A DNA stretch of 64,000 nt from Sphingomonas lenta (GCF_002288825.1 NZ_NSLI01000004.1:370501-434500), one strand, 5' to 3'. Shown: positions 27,798 through 36,883, counted from the stretch's first letter. Notes: generated from the sequence alone by a model not told the origin. Program-made: numbers and translations.

Positions 27798-27932
27798 GAT
27801 GTTGATCCTGTGGTCCGGTGTTCGGAAAGGCCGCGCGGATAGCGGCACGGGCGGGTTCCGTCAACCGGATGCAACCCGCGGGCGGGCGGGCACGTTGTTA
27901 CGCCAGCGATCCGAACGAGCGGGAGGGCCGGC

Positions 27933-28112
27933 ATGCGCGGACTGTTCTTCATCTTAGGCGTGGTGGTGCTGTTGACGGTGGCGGCGATGCACTTCGGCTA
28001 TCTGCGCTTCGGCGACGGAGCGCCCGCCGCGACGCCCGACCAGGGGATGACGATCGAGCAGGAAGCGGAGCGGATCGCGGCGGAGGAGCCGCCGGCGAAC
28101 GGGGCCGACTAG
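27933..28112 (+). CDS. Small single-pass membrane protein
   Basis: A 59-residue protein with one N-terminal hydrophobic helix (GLFFILGVVVLLTVAAMHFGYL) and an acidic tail (TIEQEAERIAAEEPPANG). GGGAGG stands five bases before the ATG at 27933. It ends 44 bases before tadA on the same strand and may be co-transcribed. Its composition and ribosome site look real; the function is not known. Confidence 0.65.
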   Translation: MRGLFFILGVVVLLTVAAMHFGYLRFGDGAPAATPDQGMTIEQEAERIAAEEPPANGAD

Positions 28113-28156
28113 CGCCCGCTTGACCCGCGGCGGCCGAGGCGTGCACGCGCCGGCCC

Positions 28157-28606
28157 ATGTTCCCGGTTCCCGAACCCATGCGCCTGGCGCTCGAAGAGGC
28201 GCGCGCGGCGGCGGACGCGGGCGAGGTGCCGGTGGGCGCGGTGCTGGTCCGCGACGGCCAGGTGCTGGCGAGGGCGGGAAACGCGCCGCGGCGGCTCCGC
28301 GACCCGACGGCGCACGCGGAGATGCGCGTGATCCGCGAGGCGGCCGCGAAGCTCGGCGTCGAGCGGCTGGAGGAGTGCGACCTGTGGGTAACGCTGGAGC
28401 CCTGCGCCATGTGCGCGGGCGCGATCGCGCATGCGCGGGTGCGGCGGCTCTACTACGGCGCGGCCGATCCCAAAGGAGGGGGTGTGGAGCACGGCGCGCG
28501 CGTGTTCGCGCAGCCGACATGCCATCACCGGCCGGAGGTGTATGCCGGATTGGGGGAACGGGAGGCGGCGGAGTTGCTGCGGGGGTTCTTCGCTGGGCGG
28601 CGGTAA
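28157..28606 (+). CDS. tadA: tRNA adenosine(34) deaminase TadA
   Basis: A 149-residue cytidine-deaminase-fold enzyme that converts A34 to inosine in tRNA-Arg(ACG). The zinc and proton-shuttle motif HAE is at residues 53-55 and the PCAMC zinc ligands are Cys83 and Cys86. GEVPVGAVLV and RVRRLYYGAADPKGGGVEHG are TadA-specific. The start at 28157 is reasonable; a Met seven codons later is possible. A bidirectional hairpin ends the gene. Confidence 0.94.
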   Translation: MFPVPEPMRLALEEARAAADAGEVPVGAVLVRDGQVLARAGNAPRRLRDPTAHAEMRVIREAAAKLGVERLEECDLWVTLEPCAMCAGAIAHARVRRLYYGAADPKGGGVEHGARVFAQPTCHHRPEVYAGLGEREAAELLRGFFAGRR

Positions 28607-28612
28607 CTTCTG

Positions 28613-28638
28613 CCCTCTCCCGCTTTCGCGGGAGAGGG
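28613..28638. terminator. Bidirectional hairpin between tadA and the OmpA-like gene
   Basis: CCCTCTCCCGC at 28613-28623 pairs with GCGGGAGAGGG at 28628-28638 around TTTC, an 11-bp stem in a 39-base gap between convergent stops. Confidence 0.6.
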
Positions 28639-28645
28639 AAGAGTG

Positions 28646-29326
28646 TCAGCCCTGCACGTCGTTCTGCTGGATCGGCACGACCTTGATCTCCACACGCCGG
28701 TTCGCCGCCTGGCCGTCGGGCGTGTCGTTGGGGGCGACGGGCTGCGTCTCGCCGAAGCCGCGCGTCGCGACGCGCGCGGGCGAGACGCCGCGGGTGGAGA
28801 GGTAATCGGCGACCGAGCGGGCGCGGCGTTCGGACAGGCCCTGGTTGTACTGGTCGGAGCCCGTCGCGTCCGTGTGGCCGTACACGTCGATATAGGTCTG
28901 GTTGTACTGCGCCAGCGTGCCCGCCACCTGGTCGAGCGTGGTGCGGAACTCGGGCCGGATGGCGGCCGAGTTGTAGTCGAAGTTGATGCCCGACGGGATG
29001 TTGAGGATCAGGTCGTCGCCCTGGCGCGTCACCTGCACGTCGGTGCCGGCGGTACGCTGGCGCAGCTCTTGCTCCTGCCGGTCCATGTAGGAGCCGATGG
29101 CGGCCCCCGCGATGCCGCCGATGCCGGCGCCCAGGATCCGCTCCGTCCGGTCGCGCCGTCCGCCGACCAGGTCGCCGAGCAGGTACCCGCCGACCGCGCC
29201 GCCGATGCCGCCGATCGCGGCGCGGCTGATGCGGCGCTCGCCCGTTTCGGGATCGGTGGTGCAGGCGGCGGTGGTGAGGGCCGCGGAGGCGGCGAAGCTC
29301 AGGACGACTTTGGACCGCAGATTCAT
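28646..29326 (-). CDS. OmpA-family lipoprotein with glycine zipper
   Basis: A 226-residue protein. A lipobox (ALTTAAC, Cys near residue 22) suggests an outer membrane lipoprotein. A glycine-zipper domain follows (AAIGGIGGAVGGYLLG and RILGAGIGGIAGAAIGSY), then a C-terminal OmpA peptidoglycan-binding domain (about 115-220) with NFDYNSAAIRP, VYGHTDATGSDQYN and NRRVEIKV. The combination resembles the YiaD/Pal-like group that ties the outer membrane to the cell wall. It is divergent from the CBS-domain gene. Confidence 0.92.
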   Translation of the reverse strand: MNLRSKVVLSFAASAALTTAACTTDPETGERRISRAAIGGIGGAVGGYLLGDLVGGRRDRTERILGAGIGGIAGAAIGSYMDRQEQELRQRTAGTDVQVTRQGDDLILNIPSGINFDYNSAAIRPEFRTTLDQVAGTLAQYNQTYIDVYGHTDATGSDQYNQGLSERRARSVADYLSTRGVSPARVATRGFGETQPVAPNDTPDGQAANRRVEIKVVPIQQNDVQG

Positions 29327-29436
29327 TCGGATACGCTCCCTGACATACTATGGAGCCGGATAACTCGAAGCCGCCGGCGAACGTTCCCCTGCTTGCGGAA
29401 CCGCACGGTCCGGGCCAAGTTGGGCCAACAAGCCCG

Positions 29437-30741
29437 ATGGCACAGCTTCCCCCGTTCCCCTGGACCGACGTCCTGATCATTCTGGCGTTGGTCGCCCTGA
29501 ACGGCGTGTTCGCGATGAGCGAGCTCGCCATCGTCTCCGCGCGCCGCGCGCGGCTGGAGGCGATGGTGCGCGCCGGCAAACGCGGCGCCGCGACCGCGCT
29601 CGACCTCGCCGCCGAGCCGTCCAAGTTCCTGTCCACCGTGCAGATCGGCATTACGCTGATCGGCATCATCGCGGGCGCCTATTCGGGCGCCAGCCTGGGC
29701 GAGCCGACCGCGGCCAGGCTGCAGATGCTGGGCCTGTCGGCGGGCGCGGCGTCGCGGATAGGCTACGCGCTGGTGATCGGGCTCACCACCTACGCCTCGC
29801 TGATCGTCGGCGAGCTGGTGCCCAAGCAGTTCGCGCTCCGCAGCCCGGAGCCGATCGCCGCGGTGGTGGCGATCCCCATGCGCTGGCTCGCCAAGGCGAC
29901 CGCGCCGCTCGTCTGGCTGCTCGACCGGACCAGCGCGCTCATTTTCCGGCTGCTGCGCCTGCGCCGCGAGTCGGAGGACCAGGTGACGGCGGAGGAGCTG
30001 CATCTCGTCGTGGCGGAGGCGTCCAAGTCGGGCGTGATCGAAGAGCATGAGCGCTCCATCATCTCCGGCGTGGTGCGGCTCGCCGATCGGCCGGTGCGCG
30101 AGGTGATGACGCCGCGCACGGAGATCGACTGGATCGACGTGGACGCCAGCCCTGAGCAGATCCGCGACGCGCTGCTCGACACGCCGCACACGCGGCTCCC
30201 CGTCGCGCGCGGGTCGGTGGACGCGGTCGCGGGCGTGGTCCAGGCGCGCGACATCGCGGGCGCGCTGTTCCGGGGCGAGTCGCTCGACCTCCATCGGCTG
30301 ATGCGCAAGGCCCCCGTCGTCATCGACCGGATCGACGCGATGGACGCGCTGAACGCGTTGCGCGAGGCCGACGTGCCCATGGCGATGATCCACGACGAGT
30401 ACGGGCACTTCGAAGGCATCGTGACGCCCGCCGACCTGCTCGCCGCGATCGCGGGCGAGTTCCGGTCGGACGCCGACCCGGACGAGGCCCCCGCCATCGT
30501 CGAGCGCGACGACGGGTCGCTGCTGGTGGCGGGCACGGCGGCGGCGGACATGCTCGCCGAGCGGCTGGGGATCGAACTGCCCGAAGACCGCGACTTCGCC
30601 ACGGTGGCGGGGCTCGCGCTCGCGGCGTTCAAGCATCTGCCGGGTGAAGGCGAGAGCTTCGTCGAGCAAGGCTGGCGATTCGAAGTGGTAGACCTGGACG
30701 GGCGGCGCATCGACAAGTTGTTGGTCAGCGCTGACGATTAA
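29437..30741 (+). CDS. CNNM/CBS-domain hemolysin-family membrane protein
   Basis: A protein of 434 residues from the ATG at 29437. An N-terminal DUF21/CNNM domain has four hydrophobic segments (VLIILALVALNGVFAMSELA, the conserved SARRARLEAMV, QIGITLIGIIAGAYSGA). Two CBS repeats follow (about 190-310, with VREVMTPRTEIDW and DEYGHFEGIVTPADLLAAI), and a CorC-HlyC C-terminal domain. These proteins act in magnesium/cobalt transport or resistance, and a hemolysin role is historical. The ATG at 29350 would add 29 residues without similarity. Confidence 0.9.
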   Translation: MAQLPPFPWTDVLIILALVALNGVFAMSELAIVSARRARLEAMVRAGKRGAATALDLAAEPSKFLSTVQIGITLIGIIAGAYSGASLGEPTAARLQMLGLSAGAASRIGYALVIGLTTYASLIVGELVPKQFALRSPEPIAAVVAIPMRWLAKATAPLVWLLDRTSALIFRLLRLRRESEDQVTAEELHLVVAEASKSGVIEEHERSIISGVVRLADRPVREVMTPRTEIDWIDVDASPEQIRDALLDTPHTRLPVARGSVDAVAGVVQARDIAGALFRGESLDLHRLMRKAPVVIDRIDAMDALNALREADVPMAMIHDEYGHFEGIVTPADLLAAIAGEFRSDADPDEAPAIVERDDGSLLVAGTAAADMLAERLGIELPEDRDFATVAGLALAAFKHLPGEGESFVEQGWRFEVVDLDGRRIDKLLVSADD

Positions 30742-30744
30742 GGA

Positions 30745-30772
30745 CGTTCTTGGGCCGCGCCGTCCCAGAACG
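30745..30772. terminator. Hairpin after the CBS-domain gene
   Basis: CGTTCT and GGG pair with CCC and AGAACG, nine pairs with one bulged T and a GC-rich loop, four bases after the stop at 30741. Confidence 0.4.
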
Positions 30773-30869
30773 CTCCATCCCGGACCAAACAGGCGCTGTA
30801 CGTTACACGCACAACGCGTTGCCAATCCGAGAACTTTCCTTACTGTTGGTGCTAACAGGGGGAAGGCGA

Positions 30870-31757
30870 ATGAGCCTGGTCGCGAGTTGCCCGGGGGACG
30901 GGCGGCTAAGTATTTGGTACGCCAAGCCGGCGTTACATTTATCGCGTTATTTAACCGCCTACGATTCATATCACGCTTCTTTGTTGCCGGGCGAAGAAGC
31001 GCGGGACGTCATTCCGCCTGCGTGGGCGGCGATCCGTTTCGCGGAGGACGATTTCGACTGGGGGGCGAAGATCGGACGGCGGACGTTCGATCCGGGACCG
31101 CGCAACGCCCTGTTCGGGCCGACGAGCCACGCCGCCTATACGCGCTTCGCCACGGGGCGCTGCGTGTGCGTGGGCCTGACGCCGCTCGGCTGGGCCCGCT
31201 TCGTCGGACGCGACGCCGCGCCCTTCGCCGACCGGATCACGCCGCTCGAGACGGTGTGGCGAGACCGGACGGAGGCGCTGCGGGCGGCGGTGCTGGAGGC
31301 GGACGATCCCGCCCAGGCGTTCGACGCGTTCTTCACCGACCTCTTGATCCGCACGCCGCCGGAGGACGAGGCGGTGGCCCGGGTCGCGGCGCTGCTGCTC
31401 GACCCGGAGGTGCTCACCATCAAGGAGATGACGGAGCGGACGGGGATCGACGCCCGGCATATCGCGCGGCTGTCGACGCGCTATTTCGGCTTCACGCCCA
31501 AGCTGCTGCTCCGCCGGGCCAGGTTCATGCGCGCGCTGATCGCGTCGATGCAGGTCGGGCGCGGCGGGTGGAAGGCGCTGGTGGTGGCGGCCGGCTACCA
31601 CGACCAGCCGCACTTCATCCGCGACTGCCAGCTGTTCCTCGGCATGCCGATCTCGTCGTTCATGCTGAAGCCCAAGCCGCTGTTCGAGCTGTCGCTCCGG
31701 CTCCGGGCGCAGGTGGTGGGCACGCCGGCGCAGGCGCTGCATCCGGTGGAGGGGTAG
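30870..31757 (+). CDS. AraC-family transcriptional regulator
   Basis: A 295-residue regulator. The C-terminal half carries the AraC/XylS helix-turn-helix pair: MTERTGIDARHIARLSTRYFGFTPK (first HTH, about 185-210) and WKALVVAAGYHDQPHFIRDCQ with the family Phe-x-Arg-like segment (second HTH). The N-terminal part (SIWYAKPALHLSRYLTAYD, TSHAAYTRF) resembles the small sensing domain often found in this group. GGGGGAAGG precedes the ATG at 30870. The ligand is unknown and no obvious target is adjacent. Confidence 0.88.
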   Translation: MSLVASCPGDGRLSIWYAKPALHLSRYLTAYDSYHASLLPGEEARDVIPPAWAAIRFAEDDFDWGAKIGRRTFDPGPRNALFGPTSHAAYTRFATGRCVCVGLTPLGWARFVGRDAAPFADRITPLETVWRDRTEALRAAVLEADDPAQAFDAFFTDLLIRTPPEDEAVARVAALLLDPEVLTIKEMTERTGIDARHIARLSTRYFGFTPKLLLRRARFMRALIASMQVGRGGWKALVVAAGYHDQPHFIRDCQLFLGMPISSFMLKPKPLFELSLRLRAQVVGTPAQALHPVEG

Positions 31758-31776
31758 GCAGTCAGCGCAGGGGCCG

Positions 31777-31887
31777 ACACGGGAGTAAATCCCGTGCCGT
31801 CGGTCGCGGCTGGAGCCGCGCCGGCCGGGCTGCTGTGTGCGGGCGAGCGGAGCTCGCACGCACCGGCTTACAGCTGCGCTGTGCGCC
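31777..31887 (+). repeat. SHR6, modular multi-hairpin repeat between convergent stops
   Basis: Hairpin 1 at 31778-31796 (CACGGGA/TCCCGTG, compare CGCGGGA/TCCCGCG in SHR1), linker CCGTCGGT, hairpin 2 at 31805-31820 (CGCGGC/GCCGCG), core CCGGCCGG at 31821-31828, hairpin 3 at 31837-31863 (GTGCG then GCGAGC paired with GCTCGC then CGCAC), CACCGGCT, hairpin 4 at 31870-31882 (ACAGC/GCTGT), tail GCGCC touching the stop at 31888. Confidence 0.75.
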
Positions 31888-32658
31888 TCACAGCTTGCCG
31901 AAAACAGCCTCAAAGCCTGCGCGGTCGCCCGCCGCGAGAAACCTAGCCTGTTCGATCCACCGGTCCCGGTGCAGCCTCCCCGCGAACGGTCCGAGCCGGC
32001 CGTCGAGCGCTTGCGCCTGGTCAGCATCGAGCGCCGCGATCTGGCCCACGGTGGTGATGCCCAGCTCGGCGAGCCGTGCGGCGACCTTCGGCCCGAGCCC
32101 TTTCAGCTGCGTGACCGGCCCGTCGGCGGGGGAGGGGGTGCCCGCCTGGGCCGGGGCGGGCTCGGCCTCGGCGGCGGGGCTGGCGTCCATGGGCGCGGCG
32201 GTCAGGGCACCCCGCAAAGTACTACTTTGCGGGAACCCCACGGCGATGCGCTCGTCCTGCATCGGCCGCGCGGGCGGGGCTTCGTCGGCGACGGGCTCGG
32301 TCGGGGCGGGGCCGACCGGTTGCGGCGCGACGAGGTCGTCGTTCGCGGGTGGGGTAGGAGCGATCCCGATCGTGGAGCGGTCGAGCGACTGGGGCGGGAT
32401 TGGCGCGTCGCGCAACTCGGTCGGGGCGGGCGCGGGCGGCGGGGGCGGCACCCCGGCTTCCGCTGCCTCCTCCTGCACGCGGCGCTCGGCCGCGCGCCTG
32501 GCGCGCGCCTTGCGGATACCGACGATCAGGATCAGCAGCGCCGCCGCGGCGAGCAGCGCGATCAGCACGAAGTGGATGGTCGTGAACGTGCCCGTGCCGG
32601 GCGGGGTCAGCGTCCCCTCCACCTCGGGGGCGGCGACGGCGGTGATGGGCAGCCACAT
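31888..32658 (-). CDS. Membrane-anchored helix-hairpin-helix protein (H3TH-like)
   Basis: A 256-residue protein. One transmembrane helix (FVLIALLAAAALLILIVG, about 26-45), a long Pro/Ala-rich disordered linker, and a C-terminal helix-hairpin-helix domain (VTQLKGLGPKVAARLAELG, about 188-215). The last part resembles the H3TH domain listed as a predicted 5' DNA nuclease, but no catalytic residues are seen, so nucleic-acid binding is the safer reading. A 23-base palindrome lies in frame within the linker. ATG at 32658 is chosen; a TTG at 32694 would overlap the purD stop. Confidence 0.75.
   Translation of the reverse strand: MWLPITAVAAPEVEGTLTPPGTGTFTTIHFVLIALLAAAALLILIVGIRKARARRAAERRVQEEAAEAGVPPPPPAPAPTELRDAPIPPQSLDRSTIGIAPTPPANDDLVAPQPVGPAPTEPVADEAPPARPMQDERIAVGFPQSSTLRGALTAAPMDASPAAEAEPAPAQAGTPSPADGPVTQLKGLGPKVAARLAELGITTVGQIAALDADQAQALDGRLGPFAGRLHRDRWIEQARFLAAGDRAGFEAVFGKL
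32211..32233. repeat. Perfect 23-base palindrome inside the HhH gene
   Basis: CCCGCAAAGT, ACT, ACTTTGCGGG: ten perfect base pairs around three bases. It is AT-richer than its surroundings and is translated in frame as part of FPQSSTLRG in the disordered linker. Confidence 0.7.
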
Positions 32659-32690
32659 GGGTCGGCGATCCTCTCGAACCTGTTCTCTGT

Positions 32691-33968
32691 TCAATCCTGC
32701 GGGGTGCGCTCGCGTTCCACCGCGCGCCAGCCGATGTCGCGGCGGTGGAAGCCGTCGGGGTAATCGAGAAGGTCGACGGCGCGGTAGGCGGCGGCCTGGG
32801 CCTGCGTGACCGTGGGGGCGAGCGCGGTGACGGCGAGGACGCGGCCGCCGCTGGCGGCCAGCGAACCGTCCGCTTCGCGCGTGCCCGCCTGGAACACGAT
32901 CGCGCCCGTCGCCTCCGCCTCGTCGATCCCGCGGATCGCGCCGCCGGTGCGGGGCTGGCCGGGATAGCCCTGCGCCGCGACGACCACCGTGAGCGCGGCG
33001 TCGGTCGAGAAGAGCGCGGGGCCGAGTTCGGCGAGGCGTCCCTCGGCGGTCGCGAGCATCACCTCCAGCAGGTCGCCTTGAAAGCGGGGCAGCACCACCT
33101 CCGCCTCCGGATCGCCGAAGCGGGCGTTGTACTCGATGAGCTTGGGGCCGGTCGCGGTCAGCATCAGCCCGGCGTAGAGCACGCCCTGGAACGGCGTACC
33201 CGCCTCGCGGAGAGCCGCCAGCGTGGGCGCGACGATCTCGGCGAGGGCGCGCGTCTCGAGCTCGGGGGTGAGCACGGCGGCGGGGCTGTAGGCGCCCATG
33301 CCGCCGGTATTGGGGCCGGTGTCGCCGTCGCCGACGCGCTTGTGATCCTGCGCGGTGCCGAAGCTGGTGAAGAACTCGCCGTCGGTCAGCACGAACAGGC
33401 TCGCCTCCTCGCCGGACAGGAACTCCTCGATCACCGCCTCGGCCTCACCGCCGTCGAACAGGCGGTCGAGCGCGGCGTCGGCCTCCTCGCGGCTGTAGGC
33501 GATCGTCACGCCCTTGCCCGCGGCGAGCCCGTCGGCCTTGATGACGACGGGCAGCGAGAAGGTGGTCGTGATCGCCGCGTCCGCCTCGTCGCGCGAGCGC
33601 ACGCGGAGATAACCGGCCGTCGGGATGCCCGCGCGGGCGCACAGGTCCTTGGTGAAGCCCTTGGAGCCTTCGAGCTGGGCGGCGGCCTTGCTCGGGCCGA
33701 ACACGGAGACGCCCGCCGCGCGCAAGCTGTCGGCCAGGCCATCGACGAGCGGGGCTTCGGGGCCGATCACGACCAAGCCGATGTCGTGTCCGCGCGCGAA
33801 ATCGACGACGGCGGGGTGGTCGGAGGCGTCCAGCGTCACCAATTGGGCCGAGCGCGCGGTGCCGGGGTTGCCCGGTGCGGCGTAGAGGGTAGTGAGGAGC
33901 GGCGACTGGGCCAGTTTCCAGGCGAGCGCGTGCTCGCGGCCCCCGGAGCCCAACAGCAGGACGTTCAT
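32691..33968 (-). CDS. purD: Phosphoribosylamine-glycine ligase PurD
   Basis: A 425-residue ATP-grasp enzyme that joins glycine to phosphoribosylamine in purine synthesis. The N-terminal [16 protein letters not shown], the [12 protein letters not shown] segment, [22 protein letters not shown] and [15 protein letters not shown] are diagnostic. The ATG at 33968 has GGGGGAGGAAGAGG upstream; a longer frame has no similarity. Its start codon shares two bases with that of the divergent xseA gene. Confidence 0.96.
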   Translation of the reverse strand: MNVLLLGSGGREHALAWKLAQSPLLTTLYAAPGNPGTARSAQLVTLDASDHPAVVDFARGHDIGLVVIGPEAPLVDGLADSLRAAGVSVFGPSKAAAQLEGSKGFTKDLCARAGIPTAGYLRVRSRDEADAAITTTFSLPVVIKADGLAAGKGVTIAYSREEADAALDRLFDGGEAEAVIEEFLSGEEASLFVLTDGEFFTSFGTAQDHKRVGDGDTGPNTGGMGAYSPAAVLTPELETRALAEIVAPTLAALREAGTPFQGVLYAGLMLTATGPKLIEYNARFGDPEAEVVLPRFQGDLLEVMLATAEGRLAELGPALFSTDAALTVVVAAQGYPGQPRTGGAIRGIDEAEATGAIVFQAGTREADGSLAASGGRVLAVTALAPTVTQAQAAAYRAVDLLDYPDGFHRRDIGWRAVERERTPQD

Positions 33969-35337
33969 GGCCTCTTCCTCCCCCGATGCACCCCGGCTGG
34001 TAGCGGAGCCTGTCCCCGGCGACAACGCGCTCGCCGTCACCGTGTCCGAGCTGGCGGGCAGGCTGAAGCGCGTCGTCGAGAACGAGTTCGGCTTCGTGCG
34101 CCTGCGCGGCGAGATCAGCGGTTGGAAGCGCGCGGTGTCGGGCCACGCCTATCTCGCGCTCAAGGACGAGGGCGCGGTGATCGACGGCGTGATGTGGAAG
34201 GGGCAGGTCAATCTTCTGCAATTCCAGCCGCAGGACGGGATCGAGGTTGTCGCCGCCGGAAAGCTGACCACCTATCCCGGCCGGTCCAAGTACCAGATCG
34301 TCATCGAGCGCATGGAGCTGGCGGGCGCGGGCGCGCTGATGGCGCTGCTCGACAAGCTCCGGCAGAAGCTCGCGGGCGAGGGGCTGTTCGACCGTGAGCG
34401 TAAAGTACGGCTCCCTTTCATGCCACGGGTGATCGGGGTGGTGACCTCGCCCACGGGCGCGGTGATCCGCGACATCCTGCACCGGCTGGAGGACCGCTGC
34501 CCGACGCACGTCGTGGTGTGGCCCGTCAAGGTGCAGGGCGAGGGGTCGGCGCAAGAGGTGGCGAGCGCGGTGCGGGGGTTCGACGCCATGCCCGCCGACG
34601 GGCCGGTGCCCCGCCCTGATCTGGTGATCGTCGCGCGCGGCGGCGGGTCGATCGAGGACTTGTGGTCGTTCAACGAGGAGGTGGTCGTGCGCGCGGTCGC
34701 CGACTGCTCCATCCCGATCATCTCGGCGGTGGGGCACGAGACTGACACGACCTTGTGCGACCACGCCGCCGACCTACGCGCGCCCACGCCGACCGCGGCG
34801 GCCGAGCTGGCGGTGCCGGTGCTGGCCGATCTGCGCTACCAGATCGAGAGCCACGCCGCGCGTACGGGGCGGTGCGCCCGTCGCTACGTCGAGCGCGGGC
34901 GGGAGCGGCTGGACGCGCTGGTGCGCGTGCTGCCCAAGCGCGACCAGCTTCTGGGGCCGCAGCGGCAGCGGGTGGACGACGCGTCGGCGCGGCTCGACCG
35001 CGGGCTGGAGCGGCGCGTGGTGCAGGCGCGGGGCCAGCTCGACCGCTTAGGCGGCGCGCTCCGCCCGGCGGTGCTGCAACGCGAGCTCGCGCGCGCGCGC
35101 GAACAGCTGGAGAGCATTTGGCGGCTGGTAGACTCGCTCAATCCCAACAAGGTGCTCGAGCGCGGCTATGCGCGCGTGACGGGGAGGGCGGGGGACACGC
35201 TGCTGTCCGCCGCCGCCGCCAAGGGCGCGGGCGCGGTGACGATCCACTTCGCCGACGGTTCGGTCGACGCCAAGGTTGAGCGGGGCGGCGGCCGTGCCTA
35301 TCCTGACAAGAAACCCGAGCAGCCTTCGCTGCTCTGA
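33967..35337 (+). CDS. xseA: Exodeoxyribonuclease VII large subunit
   Basis: A 456-residue nuclease subunit that degrades single-stranded DNA together with XseB. An OB-fold domain ([25 protein letters not shown], about 35-60) is followed by the catalytic core with [16 protein letters not shown], the conserved [16 protein letters not shown] and [14 protein letters not shown] coiled segment and a C-terminal [13 protein letters not shown] follow. AGCAGGA, lying inside purD, is the ribosome site. xseB is not in the window. A DUF2093 gene follows after 18 bases. Confidence 0.95.
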   Translation: MASSSPDAPRLVAEPVPGDNALAVTVSELAGRLKRVVENEFGFVRLRGEISGWKRAVSGHAYLALKDEGAVIDGVMWKGQVNLLQFQPQDGIEVVAAGKLTTYPGRSKYQIVIERMELAGAGALMALLDKLRQKLAGEGLFDRERKVRLPFMPRVIGVVTSPTGAVIRDILHRLEDRCPTHVVVWPVKVQGEGSAQEVASAVRGFDAMPADGPVPRPDLVIVARGGGSIEDLWSFNEEVVVRAVADCSIPIISAVGHETDTTLCDHAADLRAPTPTAAAELAVPVLADLRYQIESHAARTGRCARRYVERGRERLDALVRVLPKRDQLLGPQRQRVDDASARLDRGLERRVVQARGQLDRLGGALRPAVLQRELARAREQLESIWRLVDSLNPNKVLERGYARVTGRAGDTLLSAAAAKGAGAVTIHFADGSVDAKVERGGGRAYPDKKPEQPSLL

Positions 35338-35355
35338 CCTCACGGACCGCGTCCC

Positions 35356-35556
35356 ATGCTGATGTCGAACACCGACCGCCCCGCGCGGCTCCACTACATG
35401 GCCAACGGCTTCCGCGTGCTGGCGCCGGGCGACCACGTCGTCTGCGCGGCGACGGGCGCGCGCGTGCCGTTGAACGACCTGCGCTACTGGAGCGTGGCGC
35501 GCCAGGAGGCCTACGCCACCGCGCAGGTGGCGAGCGAGGCGCTGGCGCCCAAGTGA
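35356..35556 (+). CDS. DUF2093 protein
   Basis: A 66-residue protein with the DUF2093 pattern: LHYMANGFRVLAPGDHVVCAATG and LNDLRYWSVARQEAYA. In many alphaproteobacteria this small gene sits next to xseA, as here. Its function is not known. It overlaps the M23 peptidase gene by four bases (GTGA), so the three are probably one operon. Confidence 0.88.
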   Translation: MLMSNTDRPARLHYMANGFRVLAPGDHVVCAATGARVPLNDLRYWSVARQEAYATAQVASEALAPK

Positions 35557-36371
35557 GGACGTTCCTCGCGCTGGCGCTGCTCGCCGCGCCCGCTGACGAT
35601 TTCCGATTGGAGGGCGTGCCCACACAGGGCGGCCTCGTGACGGGCGAAGCGCCCGCGGGCGCGGTGTCGGCGGTGCTGCGCACGCCGGGCGCGGCGGACG
35701 TCTCCGTCACGCTCGACCGGGGACGGTTCCTCGTCGGGTTCGACCGCGATGCGCCCGCGAACGCCGAACTCGTCGCGCGCTTCGCGGACGGGCGCGAGCT
35801 GCGCCGGCCGGTCGTCGTCGCCCCGCGCGCATGGCGGATCGAGCGCGTGGACGCGCCGTTACGCGCCGGCCGCACGAGCGCCGAGTTCGAGGCGGTCAGG
35901 CCGGGCGAGCTCCAACGCATCGCCGCCGCGCGCGCCGCGCGGACGGAGGCGACGGGCTGGCGCGAGCGGTTCCGCTGGCCGGCGACGGGGCGCGTGTCCG
36001 GCCTGTTCGGGTCGCAGCGCGTCTACCAGGGCGTGCCCGGCTCCTACCATTCGGGCGTGGACGTGGCGCTGCCGACGGGCGCGCCGGTGGTCGCACCCGC
36101 GGGCGGCGTCGTGGTGCTCGCCGCCGATCCCGCGCGGCCTTTCACGCTGGAGGGCAATCTCCTCCTGATCGATCACGGCGGCGGGCTGTCGAGCGCCTTC
36201 CTCCACCTGTCGCGCATCCACGTGCGCGAAGGGCAGCGCGTCGAGGCGGGCCAACTGGTGGGCGAGGTCGGCAGGAGCGGCCGCGCGACGGGGCCGCACC
36301 TCCACTGGGGCCTGCGCTGGCGCGACGCGCGGCTCGACCCGCTGCTCGTCGCGGGGCCGATGCCGCGTTAG
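35553..36371 (+). CDS. M23-family metallopeptidase, exported
   Basis: A 272-residue LytM/M23 endopeptidase that cuts or regulates cutting of peptidoglycan. A short N-terminal hydrophobic start (TFLALALLAAP) is a probable signal. The Zn site is visible: YHSGVDVALP (His and Asp of HxxxD), and GPHLHWGLRW (HLH). The remaining catalytic His lies in SSAFLHLSRI. All needed residues are present, so it is probably active. It is the third gene after xseA and DUF2093. Its stop shares four bases with the convergent gene. Confidence 0.9.
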   Translation: MRTFLALALLAAPADDFRLEGVPTQGGLVTGEAPAGAVSAVLRTPGAADVSVTLDRGRFLVGFDRDAPANAELVARFADGRELRRPVVVAPRAWRIERVDAPLRAGRTSAEFEAVRPGELQRIAAARAARTEATGWRERFRWPATGRVSGLFGSQRVYQGVPGSYHSGVDVALPTGAPVVAPAGGVVVLAADPARPFTLEGNLLLIDHGGGLSSAFLHLSRIHVREGQRVEAGQLVGEVGRSGRATGPHLHWGLRWRDARLDPLLVAGPMPR

Positions 36372-36883
36372 TTCACCCGCTTCACGCGGATAGCGGGCTG
36401 GCGCTCGACATTGGCGAGGAAGCTGCCGAGAGCGCCCTTGCGGATGCGGATCGCCTGGCCGGGCCGCGGCGTGCGGGCGAGCTCCTCGCTGTCGGTCTGG
36501 ACCCAGTTCGCCCCGTCGGCGAGCGTGAACCGCCAGCGCCCGCCCGCTTGCGCCGCGTCCTTGAGCGTGGTCTCGATCTGCGCGAACTCGGGCTCCTCCG
36601 GTCCGTCGTCGCGGTCGCCGAACAGGCGGATTTTCGGGAGCGTCAGCCCGAACAGGCTGCGGCGCGCCTCGCGCACCTGGGCGCGGTCGACCACCACCAC
36701 TTCCCGCTTGCGCTCCGCCTCGTCCAACGCCGAGACCTGGGCGTCGTAGCAGCGGAGCCGCTCCGCGTCGGCGGTGAGCTTTCGGCAGTCGACCAGCCGG
36801 GACAGGAGCGCCGGCCGCTCGGTCGACTGCGCGGCGGCCCCGCCCGCGGCGGCGAGCGCGAGCGCCCCGATCACGTATTTCAT
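36368..36883 (-). CDS. Exported protein of unknown function
   Basis: A 171-residue protein. A signal peptide (VIGALALAAAGGAAAQ) is followed by RLVDCRKLTADAERLRCYD, a two-cysteine helix pair of the kind found near the start of several periplasmic proteins, where it probably makes a disulfide. The C-terminal half (WRFTLADGANWVQTDSEEL) reads as a beta-rich SH3-like fold ending in basic IRVKRVN. I do not recognise a function. GGGAGG lies nine bases before the ATG at 36883. Confidence 0.75.
   Translation of the reverse strand: MKYVIGALALAAAGGAAAQSTERPALLSRLVDCRKLTADAERLRCYDAQVSALDEAERKREVVVVDRAQVREARRSLFGLTLPKIRLFGDRDDGPEEPEFAQIETTLKDAAQAGGRWRFTLADGANWVQTDSEELARTPRPGQAIRIRKGALGSFLANVERQPAIRVKRVN

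Noticed and set aside
29397..29421. GGAAC-N17-GTT before the CBS-domain gene as an EcfG promoter
   Set aside because: It lies only 15 bases before the chosen start, leaving no normal leader, and lies within the longer possible reading frame; kept only as a weak possibility.
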